Assembly (NCBI RefSeq): GCF_000367345.1
Contig: NZ_BARE01000041.1
Span: 1-38,727, forward strand
Source of the DNA: Sphingobium xenophagum NBRC 107872
Lineage (GTDB): Bacteria > Pseudomonadota > Alphaproteobacteria > Sphingomonadales > Sphingomonadaceae
Length of the DNA stretch: 38,727 nt
Direction: 5' to 3'
Shown here: positions 1 to 9,121 of the stretch, piece after piece
Layout of the letters: the number at the start of each line of letters is the position of its first letter
Numbering within the stretch: position 1 is the stretch's first letter
Program-made: the position numbers and the translations under genes
Notes under the pieces: model-generated
The model's input: only the letters and a program-made list of their open reading frames with translations
What the model was told of the DNA's origin: nothing
Database searches by the model: none

Positions 1-1
1 A

Positions 2-1210
2 CGGGAAAGTCAGGTCAGGCCTCCGGACCGAGACTATGTCGTGATGCTGAGCGACTGGACCGATGAGCCGCCCTTGCAGGTGTTCCTCAATCTCAAGAAG
101 CAGAGTAATTACTATAATTTCGGACAGCCCACTGTCGGCGACTTCGTCAAGGATGCCAGGGAAGTCGGACTCGCGGCGGCGATCAAGAAGCGGCAGATGT
201 GGAATGCGTCGCGGATGAACCCGACTGACTACAGCGACGTTTCGGCCGCTACCTATACCTATCTTTTGAACGGAACGACGACGGCAGGCAATTGGACTGG
301 GGTGGCCAGCCCCGGCGAGCGGGTACGCTTACGCTTTGTCGGTGCCGGCACCGCAACGTTCTTCGACGTACGCATTCCCGGATTGCCCCTGACGATCGTT
401 GCAACGGACGGCCAGAACGTGGAGCCGGTCACCGTCGACGAATTCCGGATCGCGCCGGGCGAGACCTATGATGTCGAATTTACCATGCCCGATGCCAAGC
501 CTTACACGATCTTCGCGCAATCGATGGACCGGACAGGTTTTGCGCGGGGCACGATCGCGCCCTCACCGGGCATGACCGGCCCGATTCCTGCCCTAGATCA
601 GCGCCCTTGGTTGGAACCTATCGATATGATGGGCGCGATGGCGGCAATGGCAGGCGGACACACTGGTCACGGCATGATGGAGATGCCGCCGCTGGCGAAG
701 CATGCGCGCACCGAGTATGGCGCCAACAATGACATGCGGGTGGATTATCCGCGCACCAATCTCGACGATCCCGGCGCTGGATTGCGCGGTCGTCCATGGC
801 GCGTGCTCACTTATGCCGACCTCAAGAGCCCGAATGGAGACCCTGATCCCCGCGAGCCTGAACGTGATATCGAATTGCACCTGACGGGTAACATGGAGCA
901 GTTCATTTGGTCGCTTGATGGGATCAAGCTCAACGATTCCAAGCCATTGCATTTCCGCCCAAACGAGCGCCTGCGGGTCACCTTCGTGAACGACACGATG
1001 ATGTCCCACCCCATGCATCTTCACGGGATGTGGAGTGACCTGGAGGACGCGGCGGGCATGTTCCAGGTGCGAAAGCACACGATCGTTGTGCAGCCTGCGC
1101 AGCGCCTGAGCTTTCGCGTAACCGCAGACGCCATCGGCCGATGGGCATTCCATTGCCATCTGCTTTACCACATGGCTGCCGGCATGTTCCGCGAGGTTGT
1201 CGTCGCATGA
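2..1210 (+). CDS. copA: Multicopper oxidase CopA, 5'-truncated by the window edge
   Basis: This is the C-terminal part (about 402 residues) of a periplasmic copper-resistance multicopper oxidase. The frame is open from base 2, so the true start lies to the left of the window. Visible features are a cupredoxin domain 2, a short Met/His-rich linker near 630-700, and cupredoxin domain 3 with HPMHLHG (about 1010-1030) and HCHLLYHMAAGM (about 1151-1186). These supply the type 1, 2 and 3 copper ligands. CopA enzymes are thought to oxidise Cu(I) and bind copper in the periplasm. The stop codon overlaps the copB start as ATGA, showing a copAB operon. A complete paralogue lies at 7156-9084; this copy has the shorter, more canonical Met-rich linker. 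Confidence 0.93.
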   Translation, partial: RESQVRPPDRDYVVMLSDWTDEPPLQVFLNLKKQSNYYNFGQPTVGDFVKDAREVGLAAAIKKRQMWNASRMNPTDYSDVSAATYTYLLNGTTTAGNWTGVASPGERVRLRFVGAGTATFFDVRIPGLPLTIVATDGQNVEPVTVDEFRIAPGETYDVEFTMPDAKPYTIFAQSMDRTGFARGTIAPSPGMTGPIPALDQRPWLEPIDMMGAMAAMAGGHTGHGMMEMPPLAKHARTEYGANNDMRVDYPRTNLDDPGAGLRGRPWRVLTYADLKSPNGDPDPREPERDIELHLTGNMEQFIWSLDGIKLNDSKPLHFRPNERLRVTFVNDTMMSHPMHLHGMWSDLEDAAGMFQVRKHTIVVQPAQRLSFRVTADAIGRWAFHCHLLYHMAAGMFREVVVA

Positions 1211-2118
1211 GCACCACAACGAACCTTGTTGTTCTTGCCGCTATCGCAAGCCTCGCCGCAGCCTTTCCTGCGGCCGCACAGGAAGCTCCTCCTGCGCCGA
1301 AGGAAGATCATTCCGGAATGGATATGTCGGGAGACATGCAGGGCATGGATATGCCCGCTGCTCCCACGAAAATGGAGATGGGCGGGATGCAGGGCGGCAA
1401 GGCCCCTGCGGACGCGCGAAACTCCGACGATTATTCTGACGGCTACCGCAATTCGACTTTGCCCAACTACGAAATGGCCGATCAGATCTCGATCCCGAAA
1501 GTTCTTGTAGACGAACTGGAGTTTGCCAGTGGCAACGAAGGTCAGGGTATCGGTTGGTCGGTCCTGGTGACCAATGGAACCGACAGCAACAAATTATGGC
1601 TCAGGTCTCAGGGCCTCAAAAATAGCAAGGAAGAACGGCTTGATCCCGAATCGAGCGCCGAAGCCCTCTGGTGGCATTCGACCGGGCCTTATTGGGGAAC
1701 GTTGGTCGGTGTGCGCCAGGATATCGGCAAGGGAGCGACTACCTGGCTTGCTGCCGGCGTAGAGGGTTTGGCCCCGTATTGGTTTGATGTGCAGTTGACG
1801 GGCTATGTAGGCTCGGACGGGCGCTTGGCGGCTCGTGCCAAGTTGTCTTATGAAGCGCTGCTGACCAATCGTTTGATCCTCACCCCTCAGGTCGAGGCCA
1901 ATGTCTATAGCAAGCAATCCCTAGATCGCGAGTTGGGCAGCGGGTTCAGCAACGTCGAATTGAGCGCGCGTATGCGCTACGAGGTTTCGCGCAAGTTCGC
2001 ACCGTACATCGGCTATGTCTGGGAACGAGCTCTCGGGGGCACTGCTGATTTCAGGCGGTCGCGTGGAGAAGGACCAGGCGAGCACCGGTTTGTAGCTGGT
2101 CTGCGTTTGTGGTGGTAA
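1207..2118 (+). CDS. copB: Copper resistance outer-membrane protein CopB
   Basis: A 303-residue CopB. It begins with a signal peptide (cleavage likely after AAA, around residue 23), followed by a Met-rich segment with MDMSG, MDMP and MEMGG motifs (about residues 35-65). A CopB-type beta-barrel domain fills the rest and ends in an aromatic RLWW, typical of outer-membrane proteins. The start is the ATG overlapping the copA stop; an in-frame ATG further upstream (1141) lies inside copA and is unlikely. CopB is known to bind copper and to work with CopA. A second, longer copB with the same C-terminal motifs (VRQDIG, GLAP, SNVEL, FAPYIG) lies at 6041-7159. Confidence 0.92.
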   Translation: MSTTTNLVVLAAIASLAAAFPAAAQEAPPAPKEDHSGMDMSGDMQGMDMPAAPTKMEMGGMQGGKAPADARNSDDYSDGYRNSTLPNYEMADQISIPKVLVDELEFASGNEGQGIGWSVLVTNGTDSNKLWLRSQGLKNSKEERLDPESSAEALWWHSTGPYWGTLVGVRQDIGKGATTWLAAGVEGLAPYWFDVQLTGYVGSDGRLAARAKLSYEALLTNRLILTPQVEANVYSKQSLDRELGSGFSNVELSARMRYEVSRKFAPYIGYVWERALGGTADFRRSRGEGPGEHRFVAGLRLWW

Positions 2119-3341
2119 GGGGAGGTCCCAAGCTCTCTGCACATACTGGAACCCGTCTGAACACTGACAGTCCGCCCCGCCGATCCGTGAAAGTAGCCGT
2201 GGCTCCTGCAATGCTGGCAGTAGGTGCGGCAGCTGCGGCAAACACGGCATTTCTCCCCTGGCTCCCTGACCTTGTTGACCAGGAACTTGGGGGCAGGGGC
2301 GCGATCAATCACGCGATGCACGTGGCCGTTCTGAGCGCCATTTTCCCGCTGGGCGGCATGATCGCGGCCCCTTTCGCCGGGGCACTTGCCGACCGCTACC
2401 GATTCCAATTGTTTCTGTTTTTTGCAGTCATGGCGCTGGCGATATCCACGGCGCTCACCGGTGCTACGTCACTTGTTGTGTTATATGGTCTGCGTGCCGT
2501 CGCGGGATTGGCTTTTGGCGCGATTGTTCCGCTCTGCCTTCTGGTCGGCCATCAAGTCGCCTGCGATCCGCATGAGAAGGCGGGCCTTTTTACGATACTG
2601 ACAGCCTCCTTGTTCCTTGGAGACTTTGCGGGTCCCCTCCTTGCCGAGGGATCGGCACGGATATTACCCGAGCTGCCGCTTCTGGCTTTCGGTATCGGCA
2701 TAGGCTTAGTGGGCTCCGTGGTGATGGTTGGATCGTCCGAGAGCCACTATTGTCGAGTGCCCCACGACGACCTGCCCACAAATGACAATTCGACGTTGCT
2801 CGTCTTACTGTTGCTGGGTCTTACAATCACCGGAACGGGCGGCCTCGCAGCCATTCATCTCAGCCTTGTTCTGCATCGCCCCGATGCGCTGTTCCAGCGT
2901 GAGCATATCGCATGGATGCTAAGTCTTTGCGGTCTGGCCATGTTGGGTGCCCAAGGCTTCCATGCCCGGTTCAACTGGCTTGTAGATCGGCCTGTCGCCC
3001 TCGCGGCGGTGATGTTGATCGTACAAGGCGTCGCGCTTTGGCAATTCTCCGCTGCGCGCACTGGCCCTGCCATTGCGGCCACAATCTTTGCTGCGGGGTG
3101 GAGTGCAGCGACTTTGCGACTGATTGCCAGCTTCTGGATCAGCACTTCTAGAAGCCGTTCGGGCTTCAGACTTGGCCTTCAGCACGGCTTTGCGAGCATT
3201 AGCCAAGTGGGCGTTCCAATCGCGACGGCATTCCTACGCAGCGAATGGCACAAAACTGTCCTCTGGAGCATTATCGCCGTTTGTACGGTCTTGCTCTTTG
3301 CGCTCCCACTCGTCTGGCGCAAGGATACTTCAACCGGATAA
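2109..3341 (+). CDS. MFS-type permease
   Basis: A hydrophobic protein of up to 410 residues with about 12 predicted membrane spans. The segment GAPFAGALADRYR-like (here IAAPFAGALADRYRFQ, roughly residues 78-94) matches the MFS loop 2-3 signature. It follows copB directly and may be part of the copAB transcript; its substrate cannot be told from sequence. The start is uncertain: GTG at 2109 overlaps the copB stop, while GTG at 2187 lies just before the first membrane segment. A purine-rich GGGGAGG at 2118-2124 lies between the two and fits neither well. The gene ends 13 bp from the convergent response-regulator gene. Confidence 0.78.
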   Translation: MVVRGGPKLSAHTGTRLNTDSPPRRSVKVAVAPAMLAVGAAAAANTAFLPWLPDLVDQELGGRGAINHAMHVAVLSAIFPLGGMIAAPFAGALADRYRFQLFLFFAVMALAISTALTGATSLVVLYGLRAVAGLAFGAIVPLCLLVGHQVACDPHEKAGLFTILTASLFLGDFAGPLLAEGSARILPELPLLAFGIGIGLVGSVVMVGSSESHYCRVPHDDLPTNDNSTLLVLLLLGLTITGTGGLAAIHLSLVLHRPDALFQREHIAWMLSLCGLAMLGAQGFHARFNWLVDRPVALAAVMLIVQGVALWQFSAARTGPAIAATIFAAGWSAATLRLIASFWISTSRSRSGFRLGLQHGFASISQVGVPIATAFLRSEWHKTVLWSIIAVCTVLLFALPLVWRKDTSTG

Positions 3342-3354
3342 GTCCGGGGCGCGT

Positions 3355-3804
3355 TCAGCAATCGCAATCAGGTGCGCAACCGCCGCCTTGATGCGCACAA
3401 TCGCCAGCCTGACGACATTCGCAGAAGCGTTGCAGTGCGTCGAGGATGGGCCGCCTGATAAAGGGTTTCGCGATAACTTCGGCATATCCGCAAGCCTTGG
3501 CGCGCCGCGTCAGGTCATCGCTGCAATAGGCCGTAATCAAGATGGCGTCCCCGTGCCAGCCGGTTTTCCGGAGCGCTTGGAGTAAACTGAGGCCATCGAT
3601 ATCAGGCATGTTGTAGTCGGCGATGATGCAATCGGCCGAGCGCGCCTCGTGATCTGCCAGTAAGGCAGACGCGGTGGTGTAACAGTGCGCGTCGTAGCCC
3701 TTCGCGTGCAGCAAAAGTTGCAGCGATCGGCGAATGCCAGCTTCATCGTCGGTGACGAGAACCTTGAGCCGCTTAACGTCGAGATTGATGAGTCCGTCGG
3801 ACAT
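3355..3804 (-). CDS. Receiver-only response regulator with Cys-rich C-terminal tail
   Basis: A 149-residue single-domain response regulator. The receiver fold has acidic residues D19/D20, phospho-acceptor D63 (in IIADYNMPDIDG), T91 and K113. There is no output domain. The last 22 residues hold six cysteines (128, 130, 136, 143, 147, 149) plus H138, a density that suggests metal binding. It is the last gene of the copA-copB-fixLJ-like series and lies 93 bp after the FixJ-like gene. Receiver-only proteins usually act as phosphate sinks, phosphorelay shuttles or protein-protein regulators. The kinase partner is presumably the adjacent FixL-like protein, which is an inference. Confidence 0.88.
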   Translation of the reverse strand: MSDGLINLDVKRLKVLVTDDEAGIRRSLQLLLHAKGYDAHCYTTASALLADHEARSADCIIADYNMPDIDGLSLLQALRKTGWHGDAILITAYCSDDLTRRAKACGYAEVIAKPFIRRPILDALQRFCECRQAGDCAHQGGGCAPDCDC

Positions 3805-3897
3805 GGGTTCCGAGATTGTGAAAATCGATACCAGCGACAGTCGCAGAGTGCGCGAAAGCAGTCCGTACGTAGATATCGCAACCGCGGCTCGAATCCG

Positions 3898-4506
3898 CTA
3901 AAGGCCCGCTGCAATCGCTATTCGCAGAAGATCGGAAAGGCTGTGGACGTCCAGCTTCTGCATCAGGCTCGCCCTGTGCACTTCGACCGTGCGGGACGAG
4001 CAGCCAAGGTCATATGCAATCGTCTTGTTCGGGTAGCCCTTGGCGAGGCCTTCGAGAATTTCCCGTTCGCGCGGTGTCAGCGCTGCAATCTTGGTGCGAG
4101 CCTCCCGCTCTTCAATTTCACGCGTGTCATGCTGCTCCAGTCGCCCGAATGCGCGCTCCAAAGCATCGAGTAGTGAGGCCTTTTCAAAAGGCTTTTCGAG
4201 AAACTCGACGGCGCCGGCCTTCATGGCCTGCACAGCCGTGGTTACATCACCATGTCCGGTCAGAACGATCACCGGCATGTTGATCCCGCGATCGGCCATC
4301 ACCCGCTGAACCTCGAGCCCATCCATGTCCGGCATCCGCACGTCCAGCAAAACGCAGCCAATTGGAGCGTGTTTTGCTTGCTTGAGAAACTCCACGCCAG
4401 AATTGTGGGGATGAACCTTGTAGCCGGCTCGGGAGAGTACAAACCCGGCTGATTTCCGGATTGCCTCCTCGTCATCCACAAGGTGCACAACGCGGTCAGC
4501 GTTCAT
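3898..4506 (-). CDS. FixJ-family response regulator
   Basis: A 202-residue NarL/FixJ-type regulator. The N-terminal receiver has D11/D12, phospho-acceptor D55 (LLDVRMPDMDG), T83 and K105. A LuxR-type helix-turn-helix (about 140-200) contains LTPREREILEGLAKG and SSRTVEVHRASL. I chose the ATG at 4506 (MNADRVVHLVDD); an upstream in-frame ATG at 4527 would add seven unconserved residues. The start overlaps the end of the kinase gene by 11 bp, which points to translational coupling. It is probably phosphorylated by the upstream FixL-like kinase and activates transcription. Its targets are not evident; the location suggests a role linked to copper stress rather than nitrogen fixation. Confidence 0.92.
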   Translation of the reverse strand: MNADRVVHLVDDEEAIRKSAGFVLSRAGYKVHPHNSGVEFLKQAKHAPIGCVLLDVRMPDMDGLEVQRVMADRGINMPVIVLTGHGDVTTAVQAMKAGAVEFLEKPFEKASLLDALERAFGRLEQHDTREIEEREARTKIAALTPREREILEGLAKGYPNKTIAYDLGCSSRTVEVHRASLMQKLDVHSLSDLLRIAIAAGL

Positions 4507-6019
4507 CATCTTCCTCCGCATCGGCATCGATCAGGGTGAACTTGAAAATGGTGCCGCCATCGTCCGGATATTCTGCTGCAATGCGTCCACCGTGGGCCTC
4601 AACGATCGTTCGGCAAATCGATAGCCCCAGCCCCATCCCGTCAATCTTGCTGCTGACGAAGGCTTCGAAAAGGCGAGGTCTGATTTCGGCGGCGACACCC
4701 GACCCGGTATCCCGAACGCTGATTTCGATGAATCCGTCGGGACGCTTGCATGTTGCGATATGAAGATCCCGTACTGTTGACGAGGCCATAGCTTCGACAG
4801 CGTTTCGGAGCAAATTGACCAGGACTTGCTGGATCTGGACCTTGTCCACCAATACATGCTTGGCCAGCGGATCAAGATTCACGAGCGTGCGAACACCCCT
4901 TTCCTTGGCGCCCGCAAGCGCCAGCTGGGCTGCGTCGTCGATAACTTGGCTTAGATCCTCAACGTTCTTGTCGACTTCACCGCGAGCGACAAATTCCCGC
5001 AGACGCCTGACAATGAAACCCGCCCGAAAGGTCTCCTTGGCTGCCTCCGACAGTGCCTCCTGAACTATGGCCATCGGGGTGCCTTGAGGATCGGAGAGAA
5101 TGTCTCTCGTTTCCTCAAGGTAATTGGCAACTGCTGTTAGCGGCTGATTCAGTTCATGCGCCAGGGTGGATGCCATGGTCCCCATCGCGCTGAGCCGCGA
5201 CACATGGATCAGTTCGGCCTGCAGCTCGCGCATTTTGAGATCGTCGCGTTCTTTCTCAGAGAGATCACGGATGAAGCCAGTAAAGACGCGGTCTCCGTCA
5301 TGCCCGGCGACGCCGACCGAGAGATGCATGGGAAAGTCTGTTCCGTCACGACGACGGCCTGTCACCGTGCGTCCGATCCCGATAATACGAGGCTCTCCTC
5401 CTTCGCGGTAATGCCGGATATAGTCGTCATGCCGCTCCTTGTCGGGCGCAGGCATTAGGCAGCTCACATTGCAGCCCACGACCTCGCTTTCTTCATATCC
5501 GAAGAGGCGCTGTGCGGCGGCACTGAAGGATACGATCAGTCCGAGTTCGTCGATGACGATCATCGCGTCCGGGACGGTATCCAGGATCGACTGGAGGTGC
5601 TGCTCACGCGTGTCGTTCACCGCGCGAATGGCCGCCTCGTGCGTGATATCCCGGGCAATGACATGGAAGCCGTGCAGAGTGTTCTCATGTCGCAAGGCCG
5701 TAATCGTCATTCGCGACAGATATTCGGTCCCCGAGCGCCGCAAACGCCACATTTCCCGCTCGTAGCCATCCTCGCGCGCCGCTGTGACCAGATCAATATC
5801 CGGCAGGCCCGCGGCCCTTTCTTCAGATGAATAAAACAATTCGTGCGAGCTGCCCACGCACTCGGCAGACGCCCATTGGTCCGCTCGATGGCCTTCGCCA
5901 TTGAGCGCGAGGATCTTTCCGTGCGGATCGAGAATGAGCTGAACGTGCTTCGCCGATTGCGCAAACGCAAGGCGCACAAGATCGCTCAGTTCCGCATTGC
6001 CGCCGGCAATTTCATCCAT
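4496..6019 (-). CDS. FixL-like PAS-PAS sensor histidine kinase
   Basis: A 507-residue cytosolic kinase with no membrane segment. PAS1 covers roughly 20-130 and PAS2 roughly 140-255. The HisKA domain has phospho-acceptor H288 (AHELNQPL), and the ATPase domain has N406, DTGSG (437-441) and GMGLGL (461-466). PAS2 closely resembles the heme PAS of rhizobial FixL: H197 (in ERHDDYI) sits where the heme-ligating His is, and R217 (in IIGIGR) where the distal Arg is. This suggests oxygen or redox sensing, though the same residues occur in some heme-free PAS domains. The gene lies 21 bp downstream of copB, so it is probably co-transcribed with copAB. A GGAGGCG sequence and an AAGGGG precede the ATG. 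Confidence 0.92.
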   Translation of the reverse strand: MDEIAGGNAELSDLVRLAFAQSAKHVQLILDPHGKILALNGEGHRADQWASAECVGSSHELFYSSEERAAGLPDIDLVTAAREDGYEREMWRLRRSGTEYLSRMTITALRHENTLHGFHVIARDITHEAAIRAVNDTREQHLQSILDTVPDAMIVIDELGLIVSFSAAAQRLFGYEESEVVGCNVSCLMPAPDKERHDDYIRHYREGGEPRIIGIGRTVTGRRRDGTDFPMHLSVGVAGHDGDRVFTGFIRDLSEKERDDLKMRELQAELIHVSRLSAMGTMASTLAHELNQPLTAVANYLEETRDILSDPQGTPMAIVQEALSEAAKETFRAGFIVRRLREFVARGEVDKNVEDLSQVIDDAAQLALAGAKERGVRTLVNLDPLAKHVLVDKVQIQQVLVNLLRNAVEAMASSTVRDLHIATCKRPDGFIEISVRDTGSGVAAEIRPRLFEAFVSSKIDGMGLGLSICRTIVEAHGGRIAAEYPDDGGTIFKFTLIDADAEEDDER

Positions 6020-6040
6020 GCCCCTTTGTTCGCCTCCAGT

Positions 6041-7159
6041 TTAAAACCAGAACCGGACGCCCGCCACGAAGCTTGTGGCGTGAACATCTTCCCCGCGAGC
6101 CCTCGCGTAGCTGGCTGTGTCTCCAAGTTTGCGGTAATACGAAACGCCAATGTAGGGCGCGAACTGACGCTTGATCTCGTATCTGAGCCGCGCGCCGAGT
6201 TCGACATTTGACAGGCCAGAGCCAATCGCAATCTCCGGAATGTCCTGCGCGGAGAAATTGATCTCGACGCGTGGCTGGAAAACGAGGCGCTGCGTGATGC
6301 GCTGGTCGTAATAGCCTTCGACCCGCCCAATGACCTCGCCCTTGTTCGACAGGAAGACGCCGCCTTCGACCTCGAACATCCCGGGAGCCAAGCCCTCAAA
6401 ACCAATGGTTGCATAGGTGCGGCGCGGCGATGGTCCTATATCCTGCCGTACACCGGCCTGCAGATTGAAGTAGGGGTCGATGGCATGGCTGTACAGAAGT
6501 TGCACTTCGCCACTGTCCAGACCACGGCGAAGCTCGCCTTCACCTTCGCTCTTGATCCACAGCCTATTGATGTCGCCGCCGTACCAGGCCTCACCATCCC
6601 ATCGATAGCCATCACGGCCGCGATGAGCCTGATATTCTGCGATGTTGAGAAATGCCGCGCCGAAATTGAGCCCCCCGCTCTCCTTCATCATTTCCGCATG
6701 AGCGCGCGCCATTTCGTCGGGAGGGAATTGACGGTCGGCATAGCGATCCGTTGGGACAGGGGGTGGCGGCGCACTTCCAGCAGGCAATGCAGTGCCCGAC
6801 ATGGCCATGCCTTCTGGGGCCGCTTCGCCTTCCGCAGCTGGCATCGGCATTTCGCCCATTGTCCCATGGCCCATCGCCCCATGGTCCATCACGGTGTCGC
6901 TTGTTGGTCCGTGGTTCATTTTGCTGCGATCGACCTCAGGGGCCGCAGGCAGGGCTGCAGGTACCGGGGGTTTCTGGGCGGGGGCAGGCGTCGCTCGCTT
7001 TGGCTTTGCGGGAGACGCCTTGGCTTTTTTTGGGGCTGCCTTTTTTGGAGCCGGCATTTCCATGCCCGGCATGTTGTGCATCGAATGGTCCTGTCCCCAC
7101 GCCGGAACGGACAGGCCTAAGGTGGCCGCCGTTATCAATGCTGTGCGAAGCGTGCTCAT
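6041..7159 (-). CDS. copB: Copper resistance outer-membrane protein CopB, second copy
   Basis: A 372-residue CopB with signal peptide (cleavage after VPAWG, around residue 22). A long low-complexity region follows (about 25-150) with Met-rich HNMPGMEMP, Lys/Ala/Pro-rich repeats, and HGAMGHGTMGEMPMP. The C-terminal CopB barrel domain shares VRQDIG, GLAPGMF, GLSNVEL and FAPYIG with the first copy and ends in RFWF. The start is the ATG overlapping the copA stop (ATGA); in-frame codons upstream lie inside copA. The Lys/Ala/Pro insert makes it about 70 residues longer than the copy at 1207. It is the second gene of the putative sigma-controlled operon. Confidence 0.93.
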   Translation of the reverse strand: MSTLRTALITAATLGLSVPAWGQDHSMHNMPGMEMPAPKKAAPKKAKASPAKPKRATPAPAQKPPVPAALPAAPEVDRSKMNHGPTSDTVMDHGAMGHGTMGEMPMPAAEGEAAPEGMAMSGTALPAGSAPPPPVPTDRYADRQFPPDEMARAHAEMMKESGGLNFGAAFLNIAEYQAHRGRDGYRWDGEAWYGGDINRLWIKSEGEGELRRGLDSGEVQLLYSHAIDPYFNLQAGVRQDIGPSPRRTYATIGFEGLAPGMFEVEGGVFLSNKGEVIGRVEGYYDQRITQRLVFQPRVEINFSAQDIPEIAIGSGLSNVELGARLRYEIKRQFAPYIGVSYYRKLGDTASYARARGEDVHATSFVAGVRFWF

Positions 7160-9084
7160 GCCGCGTCTCCCTTGGGACGGACACTGACAACGCGCATCAT
7201 GCCAGCATGCATGTGGTAAAGGAGATGACAGTGGAATGCCCAGTCCCCGACCGCATCGGCTGTGAAGTCCCAAGTGGCGATCCCGCCAGGTTGCACGATA
7301 ACTGTATGCTTTCGCGGCGCGCGGTCGCCATGGCCGGTGACCAATTCGAAGAAGTGTCCATGAATATGGATGGGGTGCGCCATCATCGTGTCATTGATGA
7401 GATTGATGCGCACACGCTCGCCCTCGGTAAAGGGAATGGGTTCGTGGACGTCAGACATCTTCTGGCCATCGAACGACCACATGAAGCGTTCCATGTTGCC
7501 GGTCAGATGAATGTCGAGGCTGCGTGACGGTGCCCTTACGTCGGGATTCCGCTCGAGCGCCATCAAGTCCGTATAGACGAGAACCTTGTGGCCGGTGTCC
7601 TCCAGGCCTTGTCCCGGGTCGCCCATCCGATCGACTGGCATGGGCGAAATTGTCTGAACTCCCGGATCGCGCTTCACTTGCGGCGCATTGCCGAAGTCGC
7701 GCATTTTCATCGATCCCATTTGATGGCCTGAATGGTCCACCACCCCGGACGCCGCTCCGTCCATTCCCGCCATGCTGCCATGGTCCATGCCGGCCATCGA
7801 GGAGTGATCCATTCCCGACATGTCCGCGGCGGCAGATGGTTCACTTGCGCTCCCCATCGCCATGGCCGATTCGGCAACGGCGGCAGCCGTTGCCAGACTT
7901 GCGGACGCGTTCTGTTCGGCGGTTGGGTCGACCCCGCGACCCTTCATGTCCATCCCCCCCATGCCGGGCATGTCCATTCCCATGTCCTTCATCGTCGCCA
8001 ATGGGCGCTTGCGAAGGGCCGGAACCGCAGCGCTCATGCCCGGGCGCGGGGCCAATGTAGCGCGGGCCATGCCGGAACGATCAACGGCTTCGCCGACAAA
8101 GGTATAGGCCAAGTCCGCTGTAGGGCGGACGATTACGTCATAAGTCTCAGCAACCCCGATCTGGAACTCTTCGACGTCGACAGGCATGACATTTTGCCCG
8201 TCAGCCTGTACAATTTGCAGGGAGAGACCCGGAATTCTGACATTGAAGGTGGTCATGGCTGACGCGTTGATTACCCGCAGGCGCACGCGCTCGCCCGGTT
8301 TGAAGAGCGCCGTCCAATTGTCTTCCGGTCCATGCCCGTTGACCAGGAATGTATAGGTCGAGCCGGTCACGTCAGAAATATCGGCCGGATCCATGCGCAT
8401 CTGACCCCAGTCGAGACGCTCCTTGAGGGGCTGATCCTTCCCTCCGAGCAGGCCTGACAAAGTCTGACGTTGAAAGTTGAAGTGGCCCGGATTGGCCTTC
8501 AGCCTACGGAAGATCGCAGCAGGAGTAAGCGGGCTATGATCCGCAAGCACTATGACATGCTCCCGGTCATATTGGACAGGATCCGCCCCCGCCGGATCGA
8601 TCACGATCGGTCCGTAATGGCCTTCCTGTTCCTGCAATCCCGAGTGACTGTGGTACCAGTAAGTGCCGTTTTGCTTTACATCGAACTCATAAAGATAGCT
8701 TCCGCCTGGCTTGATCCCGGGGAATGACACCCCGGGCACGCCATCATGTTCCGGTGGAACGAGCAGACCGTGCCAGTGGATCGAACTGTCTTCCTCAAGC
8801 TGGTTGTGGACGTGCAACCGCACCCGCTGACCTTCGCGCAGCCTGATTAGGGGCGCTGGAACCGTGCCGTTCACCCCGATCGCGCGGAACGCCTTCCCGT
8901 CAATCATCATCGATTGGCGGGCGATTGTGAGCTTGATGTCTTCACCGCTGACGGTGGGAAGCGGCGCTGCGATGCCGGAAGATACAGGTTTGGCCCATGC
9001 CGGAAAGAAGGAGGCAAGGGCGATACTTCCTCCCACCAGGGCTGAGCCACGAAGGATTTCTCTACGTCCGACAATGACTGTCAT
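7156..9084 (-). CDS. copA: Multicopper oxidase CopA, complete copy
   Basis: A 642-residue periplasmic multicopper oxidase. It starts with a Tat-like signal (GRREILRG at 6-13, then a hydrophobic stretch). Copper motifs in order are HWHG (103-106), HSH (145-147), HPIHIHGH (570-577), and HCHLLYHMHAGM (618-629) with C619, H624 and M629 as likely type 1 ligands. A Met/His/Ser-rich linker of about 90 residues (roughly 365-455) has several MDH/MAGMDHG repeats, longer than in the copy at the left edge. It oxidises and sequesters periplasmic copper by family analogy. It lies 65 bp after the ECF sigma gene and has its own predicted ECF promoter overlapping the sigma stop codon. Confidence 0.95.
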   Translation of the reverse strand: MTVIVGRREILRGSALVGGSIALASFFPAWAKPVSSGIAAPLPTVSGEDIKLTIARQSMMIDGKAFRAIGVNGTVPAPLIRLREGQRVRLHVHNQLEEDSSIHWHGLLVPPEHDGVPGVSFPGIKPGGSYLYEFDVKQNGTYWYHSHSGLQEQEGHYGPIVIDPAGADPVQYDREHVIVLADHSPLTPAAIFRRLKANPGHFNFQRQTLSGLLGGKDQPLKERLDWGQMRMDPADISDVTGSTYTFLVNGHGPEDNWTALFKPGERVRLRVINASAMTTFNVRIPGLSLQIVQADGQNVMPVDVEEFQIGVAETYDVIVRPTADLAYTFVGEAVDRSGMARATLAPRPGMSAAVPALRKRPLATMKDMGMDMPGMGGMDMKGRGVDPTAEQNASASLATAAAVAESAMAMGSASEPSAAADMSGMDHSSMAGMDHGSMAGMDGAASGVVDHSGHQMGSMKMRDFGNAPQVKRDPGVQTISPMPVDRMGDPGQGLEDTGHKVLVYTDLMALERNPDVRAPSRSLDIHLTGNMERFMWSFDGQKMSDVHEPIPFTEGERVRINLINDTMMAHPIHIHGHFFELVTGHGDRAPRKHTVIVQPGGIATWDFTADAVGDWAFHCHLLYHMHAGMMRVVSVRPKGDAA

Positions 9085-9121
9085 GAGGGTGTTTCTGCCT
9101 ATGAGATCGGGGCCGCTGTCA

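Noticed and set aside
3334..3347. Terminator CCGGA-TAAG-TCCGG between convergent genes
   Set aside because: A 5-bp stem with no T-run; too weak to claim.
3898..6019. Nitrogen-fixation fixLJ control
   Set aside because: No nif, fixK or fixN genes are nearby; the genes sit in a copper-resistance transcript.
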